A stretch of 64,000 nt of DNA from Huiozyma naganishii CBS 8797. Taxonomy: Eukaryota > Ascomycota > Saccharomycetes > Saccharomycetales > Saccharomycetaceae. Both the position numbers and the translations under genes were made by a program. Numbering within the stretch: position 1 is the first letter of the stretch; each line of letters begins with the position of its first letter. The stretch spans positions 496,001 through 560,000 of the forward strand of contig NC_035923.1 of NCBI RefSeq assembly GCF_000348985.1. The letters run 5' to 3'. Shown here in pieces: positions 9,952 to 18,238 of the stretch. The notes below the pieces were generated by a model. That model was not told the DNA's origin, did no database searches, and saw only the letters and a program-made list of their open reading frames with translations.

Positions 9952-10904
9952 TTAAATGTATAAACCTGATTGCGCACTCATTGCGGCACCATCTAATTTC
10001 CATAATTTATGACAATTCTCCCTAAATGCATCAGCGTTGATATTGTAGCTGCTCCATTCATCGATGATAAAATCGATCAATTCATCCATGGATTCTAAAG
10101 ACAGTTTCTCAAACCCTGTTGGACCCTCGCTTTGCACTATAAATCCTTTGAAGTTGCTGAATCTGTTTTTCACTAGTTCGTCTATCATGCCGCCAAGAAA
10201 CCCAGTGATGAACTCTGGAGGTTGCAGTGTACATTCGTTCAACGAAACCATTTTGGTGGAGTATATTTTATCCGACGATCCCACCAAAAGAATCTTCGTC
10301 TGCGTGTTCAAAAGGGTCCTTAACTTTCTAGCAACTACGTTAGTGAAGATGGGCGACACCTTTAGGAAATTCTCATCCACTGATATCAAAAGAGTGTTCA
10401 TACCATTCAGCTCTACGATGGGGAGCCTCAACACTATGGATTTGGTATCCTCTCTTGTGTCACTCGCTGGGTCGAACTCATTAGGAAAGTTTTCCCTGTA
10501 ATCCCAATGCTGTGACAGTTCTGTAGCGGCTTGCGAGACAACAGACTCATTTAGCTGCAAGGACGTGACCAGTTCCCCTCGTGTCATCGCGTGTGTGTGA
10601 CTTGTATTGAATAATGGATTCATGATCTTATGGTCAGGATCACAGTCTCGTACCTTCCCCCAGTCGAAACCTGCAGGGACGGTGACTGTAGGAAGAGGCA
10701 GCGCCTGTAAGGATTCCTGGTTTGGAACCATCACAGGGGCGTCCAAGTGGTGCCTTGGTTCAACGAACTCATTCCAATGTTTGAACTGTGGTGGCAAAAG
10801 GGTACCTTTGGTGGTACCAATACTGGATGTTAGTAACTTATGAATACTTGGGGATGTGGGCGGTGTGAGCACACACAGGGGCAAAATGGCGTACATACCA
10901 ACAT
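9952..10904 (-). CDS. PBA1: Proteasome assembly chaperone 1, spliced
   Basis: Pba1, with Pba2, chaperones 20S proteasome alpha-ring assembly. It is encoded by exon 1 at 10899-10904 (ATG TTG) and exon 2 at 9952-10785, giving 279 residues starting MLFKHWNEF. S. cerevisiae Pba1 begins MLFKQWN and its gene also has an intron at this point. The 113-base intron has GTATGT at 10893-10898, TACTAAC at 10829-10835 and CAG ending at 10786. A conserved block ECTLQPPEFITGFLGG sits in the centre, and the C-terminus QSGLYI carries the hydrophobic-Tyr-X motif that docks into alpha-ring pockets. The unspliced frame opening at 10896 begins with an ATG inside the donor site and is not the real start. Divergent from YKE2. 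Confidence 0.94.
10786..10898 (-). other. PBA1: PBA1 intron
   Basis: Donor GTATGT 10893-10898, branch site TACTAAC 10829-10835, acceptor CAG 10786-10788. A nearer CAG 5 bases past the branch site would put exon 2 out of frame. Confidence 0.92.
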
Positions 10905-11117
10905 TACTATCCTCTGGATTACTGGAGAACTGCCGCTCGTTGGCTTAAACTGGTCATCTTGCTGGATCAGAGGCTGTTCTTAGTACTTGAGTCCAAAAAC
11001 AGAGTGAAAAGTTTCAATGTGAAGAAGAAGATGATGGATGAGGAGGGGGAGGAAGAGGAGGAGGAGAAGGTACGCCGCTGTTTATACCATTGATAGATCC
11101 CAGGGACGACTGTTGGA

Positions 11118-11477
11118 ATGTCAAATCCTGCTGCAAAGTATCAGAAGGCGCAGAGTGCGCTGGAGGAGTTGATTGTGGCGAGGCAGAAGCTGGAGACGCA
11201 GTTGCAAGAGAACAAGATAGTCATTGAGGAGTTCGACGCGTTGAAGGAGGATTCGAAAGTGTACAAGCTGACGGGCAGTGTTTTGCTGCCTGTTGACCAG
11301 GACGAGGCGCGCACGAATGTGGACAAACGGCTGGAGTTTATCAATGGTGAGATCGACAGGTGCGAGGAGAACATCAAAGAGAAACAGGAGACGTTGGAAG
11401 GGTTGAGATCCGAGCTGATGAAGCTACAGGCTGCTGCACAGGCCAATGCCGCGGCACCCACAGCATCAGCGAAATAG
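11118..11477 (+). CDS. YKE2: Prefoldin subunit 6
   Basis: Beta-type prefoldin subunit (Gim1/Yke2), 119 residues, part of the heterohexamer that delivers nascent actin and tubulin to the CCT chaperonin. It has the beta-prefoldin layout: an N-terminal coiled helix (about residues 5-50), a two-hairpin core containing VYKLTGSVLLPVDQDEA near 48-65, and a C-terminal coiled helix ending in an Ala-rich tail. Length fits the family. Divergent from PBA1, preserving the YLR199C-YLR200W pair. Confidence 0.95.
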   Translation: MSNPAAKYQKAQSALEELIVARQKLETQLQENKIVIEEFDALKEDSKVYKLTGSVLLPVDQDEARTNVDKRLEFINGEIDRCEENIKEKQETLEGLRSELMKLQAAAQANAAAPTASAK

Positions 11478-11596
11478 GAGGCCTATTGGAAAGTGGCACG
11501 TATGTATAGCGTTAGAGTTTAAGTATTATTTGTATAGATAGCATTACGGAGCACACGCCAACTAAAGGTGTATTTGAGTTTCAGCGAGAGGACGAG

Positions 11597-12394
11597 TTAG
11601 TGTCTCGAAAAGCCAGCCTTTGCGCGGTTTACCGTGGTCATGATTGAGTACCAGGCGTACTCTTCAACGTTATTGTAGTACTCGCCGAGCGTCATAATGC
11701 GGTGCAGTTTGTCCCTGGCAAACTCTATTGTGTCCTGGCAGTTTAGCGAGTTGTCCTGGGCCATGAACAGTTTGCTTGTAGTGTAAGCGAGGCTGACACC
11801 GAGCCGTTTCGAGTACCACGCCGTGTCGAAATGATCCTTCTCGTTGGAGAAGTATATCATGTCATCGGAGAGTCTGAACAGTTCTGGAACGGCGACATTG
11901 ACCATAAACTGGCTCGGCAATGCCAACTGCGTAAACAGGTCACCTAGTTGTTTTGATAGCGGGACATCCATCTGCAGCCTCTTTACAAGCAGGTGTTCCA
12001 GCGAGGGTAAAGCCGCGGGGGACCCAAGCCCAGCCGCGGCCAGAGATTCCGTCAGCGCGTGTCTCTTCTTGACAAGATTGAACTTGACAAGTTCCATGAC
12101 CGCGGGGGACGAGTGGAAGATAGAGGGTGAGTTTGAGGCGCCCAGCACGCTCATCATCGAGGAATCGTAGCCGACCGCCTGGATCGACTTCAGCAACGCA
12201 CGCTCAGTAAACCCCCAGTGTGGTACCTCGTTCTGCAGACAGTGTGTCAGGATCCTAGACTGTGGGGAATCCATTGTGTACGTCAAGGGTGCCACAACAG
12301 TGGAGTTCGCGTACTCAATTGGATTTGGATGGTACAGCCTAGTGGACAGCAGTGCGCGTCTCGACACAGAGTTCTTCAACAGACGGATGGACAT
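11597..12394 (-). CDS. COQ9: Coenzyme Q biosynthesis protein Coq9
   Basis: Lipid-binding mitochondrial protein of 265 residues needed with Coq7 for a hydroxylation in ubiquinone synthesis. The first 25 residues (MSIRLLKNSVSRRALLSTRLY) form an arginine-rich, acid-free targeting sequence. The mature part has the COQ9 fold; the C-terminal segment includes WYSKRLGVSLAYTTSKLFMAQD. The start is the ATG at 12392-12394; the frame remains open upstream through a TTG. It lies between YKE2 and MSS51 as in S. cerevisiae. Confidence 0.94.
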   Translation of the reverse strand: MSIRLLKNSVSRRALLSTRLYHPNPIEYANSTVVAPLTYTMDSPQSRILTHCLQNEVPHWGFTERALLKSIQAVGYDSSMMSVLGASNSPSIFHSSPAVMELVKFNLVKKRHALTESLAAAGLGSPAALPSLEHLLVKRLQMDVPLSKQLGDLFTQLALPSQFMVNVAVPELFRLSDDMIYFSNEKDHFDTAWYSKRLGVSLAYTTSKLFMAQDNSLNCQDTIEFARDKLHRIMTLGEYYNNVEEYAWYSIMTTVNRAKAGFSRH

Positions 12395-12602
12395 TGTAGG
12401 CGGTAGCGTGGATACCTTGCGGGGTTTGCCTCTCAAGGATGTGTTTGTGGAGTGTGTGTTGTGTGTTCCTTGTTTTCGATGTTGTCACAAAATATATATC
12501 GTATTGAAGAATTGAACAAAGCAACTGAGAACAGCTGGGATGGCAAGACGATGGCATCTGTAGCAGGTGTCGGGATAGGTTTTGGTAGATATTTACTACA
12601 GG

Positions 12603-12623
12603 TATATATATATATATATATAT
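12603..12623. repeat. (TA)n microsatellite in COQ9 upstream region
   Basis: An uninterrupted TA run of 21 bases, about 210 bases before the COQ9 start and 20 bases past the MSS51 stop. Confidence 0.9.
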
Positions 12624-12644
12624 GGAGTAATAAGTGCTCTCCCG

Positions 12645-13961
12645 TCAGCGTTTAATGGTGTGGTATCTCTTCCCTCTGAATCCTGCGATGTACATGTTAA
12701 ACTGGTACACTTCGTGTGGGTTGAGGTCGTTGAGTTCCCACTTGGTGCTTCCGAAGACGTTCTTCGTTGGTTCCATGAGGATGTCCATCTCTGAGCCGAA
12801 TTTCTCGTTGAGCAGTGCCACGTCGTTCATGAGATCGTCCCTGTCGAACCCAGTAGTGAAGATGGCACATTTCGTGTCCAGTAGAGCCGGCAGCGTGTTT
12901 GAGAGCCATGTGTCCCTGTTCTCCGGAGACGCAAACCCTGGGTGGAACGTGAAAAAGCAGTCGAAGTACGGGTCGTAGGGGAAGAAGTCCTGGGACTCGT
13001 GTAGCACGTGGAAGTAGTCCGTGTAGTGGATAAACTTAAGCGTCTCGTCGACTTTCTCGACGACCGGAGTCGGAGACCGCACGTACTGCCCCCGCGCCCT
13101 ATCGTAGTAGGATTCTGGTCCTATGAACACCATCTCGAAGGACTGTTCAGGGAATAAGTACGAGAGTTGTTTCCAGACGTGCCCTGGAAGCTGTGCCTCC
13201 GCACGGGCCCCCAAAACGAACAATCTCATGGGTCTGTTCTTTAGAGCTCCACCCGTAGTGACCCCACCAGCTCTTGCCGAGTTATTAAAACTCTGCGAGT
13301 ACAAAGTATATCGTACTGCGGCAAGCGACTTGAGCCCCTCCAGAGTGATGGGACCCTTCGGGTTGAGCGAGTAAGGGGAGAACTGCGCGAGCAACGACGC
13401 AATCGTGACAGGGTAGCTGAGCATCTTAGTGACCGCGGCAAGTTGGAACTCTGTGTCCATGGAGTAGAACCCTCTCGTGTAGAAGAAAAGATCCCAGTTG
13501 GTCATGTTGACCACTTTGTCGTACCCTTGCTCCTGCGGGAAGTCGAACTCCGGGAAAGGTCTCCCACTGCGGAGGTCGTGCTCGTAGATGTTCACTTTCT
13601 TCAAAGTCTCGTACCGTTTCGTCGCATGGTACTGTGTGTCCTGCTCCCACGCTTCACGCGAGTGGTGCGTCGGGATCCCCGATAGCGGACACGTATACTC
13701 TACGTTGAGCCCCGTGACGGGGCACTTCGCCAGCGTCTTGATCCGGGCAGCACGCTCCCGTAAAGCGTCCACTGGGGACTGGTCCCACGGGTGGAACCTG
13801 TTCTCAGGGGTAGGGTCCATCGGAGACGGTGGCGGTTCCAACCCGAGCGCATTCCGCACGAACCCCATCAGTTGTCTCCGGGCAATGCAGGGCAAACCAC
13901 TCGCCCTCAGAGCACGGTGCGCGCTCCGGACCCCTGGTCTCAGCGTCCAAGTGCACAGCAT
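12645..13961 (-). CDS. MSS51: COX1 mRNA translational activator Mss51
   Basis: Mitochondrial inner-membrane-associated protein of 438 residues that activates COX1 translation and binds newly made Cox1, coupling synthesis to assembly and heme state. The N-terminus is basic (RPGVRSAHRALRASG), as in presequences. Two Cys-Pro heme-regulatory motifs follow, KCPVTG and TCPLSG, near residues 78-95. The C-terminal part holds conserved blocks such as MRLFVLGARAEAQLPGHVWK and FFTFHPGFASPENRDTW. ATG at 13959-13961. Length equals S. cerevisiae Mss51 within two residues. It is divergent from COX24, another gene for mitochondrial gene expression. Confidence 0.96.
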   Translation of the reverse strand: MLCTWTLRPGVRSAHRALRASGLPCIARRQLMGFVRNALGLEPPPSPMDPTPENRFHPWDQSPVDALRERAARIKTLAKCPVTGLNVEYTCPLSGIPTHHSREAWEQDTQYHATKRYETLKKVNIYEHDLRSGRPFPEFDFPQEQGYDKVVNMTNWDLFFYTRGFYSMDTEFQLAAVTKMLSYPVTIASLLAQFSPYSLNPKGPITLEGLKSLAAVRYTLYSQSFNNSARAGGVTTGGALKNRPMRLFVLGARAEAQLPGHVWKQLSYLFPEQSFEMVFIGPESYYDRARGQYVRSPTPVVEKVDETLKFIHYTDYFHVLHESQDFFPYDPYFDCFFTFHPGFASPENRDTWLSNTLPALLDTKCAIFTTGFDRDDLMNDVALLNEKFGSEMDILMEPTKNVFGSTKWELNDLNPHEVYQFNMYIAGFRGKRYHTIKR

Positions 13962-14087
13962 ATCAGTGTCAGTGTGTCAGTGTGCTACCCCAATTGCTCA
14001 GAGTGTGTATGGCCCGTCTTCTGTCCTCTCATGAAGAGTGTGTCTTCCCCCCCCGCAACAGCAACAAAACTGTTCAAATTCGATTGA

Positions 14088-14471
<384 letters not shown>

Positions 14472-14617
14472 AACCCCCTTCCCAGAGAACCATATATTCT
14501 TGTATATACATACACTGACGTACATGCAGTAATAAGAAGTTGATGAGAATGAACGGCGAGCACCTTCCCGGTTTTAGAATATATATCTATGTGTACTATA
14601 TCTGTGGATGACGCGGG

Positions 14618-15526
14618 TTAGCGTCTGAGGAAGCAGCAGTACAACACTACGAAGAGGAACTGTGCTAGGAAGGCGACGCCCCACAGGACCCCCCTCTTAA
14701 AGTTTTTGTTGAACTTCCACTCCTCAAGGAAGTACGTGACGATTTTGAAAGACCTAAAGGACATGAGTTCATCGTGGTTCTGTTGGCAGATTTCCTCGAT
14801 GACCGCGAAAGTGTGGCGGAACACGTCCCTCGACGCGGCAATCACCGCAAGTTTCTGATCCTCCGTGAGTGTGTCCCGCGTTGCTAGCTCGTAATTCCTC
14901 TTGTACGTCCACCTCAATTTGTTTTCGTCCTCTATCGTTTCTGCAAATTGGAAGAAATTAGTAGCGTTAGAGACCAATGTATGATCGGACATCTCTTCAC
15001 CGGGGCCGTTCTTATCCCTGAAATTGGGCAGGAACCCTAGATTCTTAAACAGCGATGACTTGAAAACCCTCCCGCCAGCGAACAGGGCCAAGTACAGCAC
15101 GTGGCAAGGTGCCAGCACGGTGATCGGGTCCCTATCCATCTCCGACCGGAGATACTGCAAGAAACCCGCGAGTTGTGGCGGCGGAGTCCACTGGCCAGAC
15201 TCCACCGTGTCCCATTCCCCAAGAAATACGAGATCTCTCTTAATCTTATCCGCACGTCTAAACTCCGGGACATAGAATTCCCCCAAAATAGCACCCACAC
15301 CGTCACCCCCCTCACTGGCTATCAACTCGTCTATCCGTTGCTCAACGGTACCAAACACCGTGTAGAAAGTCTTCAAGATATCCGTATATATGAACGAGTG
15401 TCTCAATGCCATCATGAACTTGACAGAGAATGCTTTATCCACCTCATTGTGGAGATCTCTCGTGTGGAAATTGATCCTGTTTGCCAGCGCGTCTGTATCT
15501 GTAGGAGAGGGAATCGTGGACATCAT
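14618..15526 (-). CDS. HMX1: Heme oxygenase, ER tail-anchored
   Basis: Heme-degrading enzyme of the ER membrane, 302 residues, releasing iron from heme under iron limitation. The catalytic domain starts with SPTDTDALANRINFHTRDLHNEVD; the histidine in RDLHNEV is the likely proximal heme ligand. A conserved core block is CHVLYLALFAGGRVFKSSLF, then WTYKRNYELATRDTLTEDQK. The C-terminus has one hydrophobic anchor (VLWGVAFLAQFLFVVLYCCF) ending in RR. The start is the first of two adjacent ATGs at 15521-15526. An Aft1-like site lies upstream. Convergent with COX24 and divergent from ENT2. Confidence 0.94.
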   Translation of the reverse strand: MMSTIPSPTDTDALANRINFHTRDLHNEVDKAFSVKFMMALRHSFIYTDILKTFYTVFGTVEQRIDELIASEGGDGVGAILGEFYVPEFRRADKIKRDLVFLGEWDTVESGQWTPPPQLAGFLQYLRSEMDRDPITVLAPCHVLYLALFAGGRVFKSSLFKNLGFLPNFRDKNGPGEEMSDHTLVSNATNFFQFAETIEDENKLRWTYKRNYELATRDTLTEDQKLAVIAASRDVFRHTFAVIEEICQQNHDELMSFRSFKIVTYFLEEWKFNKNFKRGVLWGVAFLAQFLFVVLYCCFLRR

Positions 15527-15670
15527 ATCTGTGTGTCTCTTTCCCTTTGTGGTTACCTGTCCCCCTATCAATTGACCTTGCAGTACGTCTCCCACTGCTC
15601 ATATATATACGTTGTGTCTTCTGTGAACCCCATCGCGAAATTGTAAAAGCCGGTAACGCCATTTTTTTGG

Positions 15671-15677
15671 CGCACCC
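15671..15677 (+). promoter_or_regulatory. Aft1-like iron-response site upstream of HMX1
   Basis: CGCACCC fits the Aft1/2 core PyPuCACCC, 145 bases before the HMX1 ATG. HMX1 is an Aft1 target in S. cerevisiae. Confidence 0.5.
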
Positions 15678-15732
15678 AGTTTTTTCCGACGTGCGGCTGT
15701 GCATATCTCTGATTTTATATCGTTTGTGACGG

Positions 15733-15804
15733 TTGGGACAAGTTTGTCCCACTTTTGTCCCACCGCCGTTTTTGTCCCATTTTGGTTGGGCCATATTTGT
15801 CCCA
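15733..15804. repeat. Cluster of TTTGTCCCA motifs, HMX1-ENT2 intergenic
   Basis: Four direct TTTGTCCCA copies at 15743-15751, 15754-15762, 15771-15779 and 15796-15804, preceded by an inverted copy TTGGGACAA at 15733-15741. The spacing is irregular, which suggests protein-binding sites rather than slippage. Confidence 0.8.
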
Positions 15805-15994
15805 CAGCCCATGTTATCACTTTCCACGACAATCTTGAAAAAACAGATAGCGCCAGATTCTGAGGAGAGTAAGAACTAGATCTGCTCGAAAGGGGTGGTG
15901 GATACCTAGAGGTAGAGGTAGAGGGAGGAGAGACACAGGGTGGTAGAGACCGTGCGTCTGTGTGTGCTAGAGAGTTGGGTTACCCAAGTGCAAG

Positions 15995-16777
15995 ATGTCG
16001 AGACAGTTTGTGCGGTCCGCGAAGAACGTGATGAAGGGGTACTCCTCGACGCAGGTGCTCGTGAGGGATGCGACGGCGAACGACGGTAGGACGCCACATT
16101 TGGATACGCTGGAGGATATTGCTGGGTTGTCCTTTGACTCGGTCGATTTCTTCGAGATTATGGATGTATTGGAGAAGAGACTCAATGATTCAGGGAAGTA
16201 CTGGCGGCACATTGAGAAGTCGCTCACCGTGTTGGATTACCTGGTGAGGTTTGGGTCTGAACACTGTGCTGATTGGGCAAGGGACCACTTGTTTTTGCTT
16301 AAAGCTTTGAGGAATTTCAGGTTTGTAGATGATGGGATTGGGTTTGATCAGGGGCAGATTGTGAGAGTTAAGGCGAGAGATCTCGTGGAATTGTTACAAA
16401 GTGGTGAGCAATTGGGTGGGCGGAAAGCCAAGAGGGCTAGAGGTGCGAGTAGAAGAGACCGTGGCAGAAGAAGAGGGGGCGACCGAGGTGGAGGGGAGTA
16501 CCGCCAGAGAGGTGATGACCCTGAAGACGAGTACTACCCGAGACCAGCCGGTGGACCGCCTCCACAGAGACAGGGCTACGAAAGTGGTGGCGCTCGTGGT
16601 AACGATGATGACGATCTGCAGAGAGCGATAGAGGAGAGCAAGAGAACAGTGCAGGAGGACGAGGAGAGAAGGAGACAGCTCAGCATGTACGACGAGGAGG
16701 ATCCAGAGTTTCAGGCTGCATTGCAACTCAGCAGAGAGGAGGAAGAGTTGAAGAACTTGCAACATTTGCAAAGACTA

Positions 16778-16812
<35 letters not shown>

Positions 16813-17935
16813 ATTGAACACGGCATACCTCGATGTCTTTGGGAACCCTGTATCTCAGGACGAGTACCAGGAGTACCAAAGACAGCAACAGGTATGGGAA
16901 CAGCAACAGGAACAACAGAGACTGGCCCAAGATCAGTACATGCAATTGCAACAGCAGCAACAAGCACAAGAACAGGCTCTCCAACAACAACAGCAACAAG
17001 CACAAGAACAGGCTCTGCAGTTGCAACAGCAGCAACAAGCACAAGAACAGGCTCTGCAACAACAACAGCAGCAGCAGCAGGCATTGCAACAACAGCAAGC
17101 ACAGGAGCAAGCTATGCAACAGCAACAACAGCAACAGCAACAGTTTCTGCAAGCCCAACAGCAACAACCAATGACGACGGGATCCAATAACCCTTTTGCA
17201 GTGAATGCGGCTCCAATACAACAGCCAAATTATACCCAGTCGCCTAACAACTACGTTTCACCGCAACAAAACTATGCACCACCGCAACCACCACGTCCAT
17301 CACAGCCCTCGCAACAACAGTCACCTCAGCAGTCACCCCAACAAGCGTACAATCCGTACTCTTCGCCACAACAGGTTCCAAATGCCCAGTTTTCAGGAAA
17401 CGTTCCGACGGGTTCCCCAGGACAAGAGGCCCATGGTAGGGCCCCAGCACCGGTACCACAACCCATGCCTCGCATGAACACAGGGAACCAAGAAGTGACG
17501 AACAAATACAGCGAATTAAACAACCTGCTGGCACAGGGCACTGGCGTGGACACCTTCGGTAACGAGGGCACGCAGCGTATCCCAGCACAGCACACGCAGA
17601 CTGGAACGTTTATAAACTCACAAGGTACAGGATTCAAGCAGGTTAACAGTGAGGGTAAGGACCCGAATAGCAACCCGTTCCTCAACAGCCAGTACACGGG
17701 CCTTCCAAGTACAGGAATCGTGCCAGCTTACACGGGGTATGGATTCGGTAACCAGAGTGATCAACAGAATGCGCCACAACAACAACAGCAGTACCAGCAG
17801 CAACCACAACAGCAGCAGCAGCAGCAGCAGCAACCACAACAGCAGTACCAGCAACAGCCGCAACAACCGTACCAACAACAACCGCAGCAGCAGCAACAAC
17901 CGCCTGATCAAGTAGTCTCACTCATTGATCTATAG
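15995..17935 (+). CDS. ENT2: Epsin, endocytic adaptor
   Basis: Clathrin-associated epsin of 646 residues. The ENTH domain (about 1-145) opens MSRQFVRSAKNVMKGYSSTQ and binds PI(4,5)P2. Two ubiquitin-interacting motifs follow (DDDLQRAIEESKR near 210, DPEFQAALQLSREEEE near 240). Then come very long glutamine tracts (about 262-390 and 590-640), two NPF motifs for EH-domain partners (NNPFAV, SNPFLN), and a C-terminal clathrin box LIDL. The N-terminus, UIMs, NPFs and clathrin box are all intact, so it should be functional. S. cerevisiae has duplicates ENT1 (YDL161W) and ENT2 (YLR206W); the neighbours HMX1 and HRD3 identify this as the ENT2-side copy. The Q tracts are longer than I would expect. Confidence 0.95.
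16779..17170 (+). repeat. CAG/CAA repeat encoding the main glutamine tract of ENT2
   Basis: Mixed CAG and CAA triplets broken by a higher-order unit encoding AQEQALQ, repeated five times. This suggests expansion of a longer unit as well as triplet slippage. A second triplet tract lies at about 17776-17902. Confidence 0.9.
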
Positions 17936-18238
17936 GTTTGTAATATATATAACACTCGGTACGTACAACAAAGACAACAGTGCCCACTTCCTATTATCAC
18001 TGACTGCCGGACGTAAACCACTCGGAAACATTCTCTTGTTCGAGACCTATGTATAACGCTGGCGCTACCATGAACTTACGATATCGTGAAATAAAATGAA
18101 AAGGTCAAAATGTCATTAACTTCTCAGCAAAAGGACACTCTGGACATATCAAAGGGGATTGGTACTTTGTTTCGTTGTCTCGCGCAGTTCCGATAATCAC
18201 AATCTCTCCATTGAAGCCACGTATATCACCCTGCATGC
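17936..18238. other. ENT2 3' flank and HRD3 promoter
   Basis: 303 bases. TAATATATATAA at about 17941 is a plausible 3'-end efficiency element. An out-of-frame ATG at 18235 precedes the HRD3 ATG by four bases. No gene was seen. Confidence 0.4.

Larger units (their letters stand above)
15527..15994. promoter_or_regulatory. HMX1/ENT2 divergent promoter region
   Basis: 468 bases with no gene. It contains the Aft1-like site and the TTTGTCCCA cluster listed separately, plus a GAGGTAGAGGTAGAG repeat near 15910. Confidence 0.5.

Noticed and set aside
16775..17221. Poly-leucine and poly-cysteine frames antisense to ENT2
   Set aside because: Translations of the CAG/CAA repeat in other frames.
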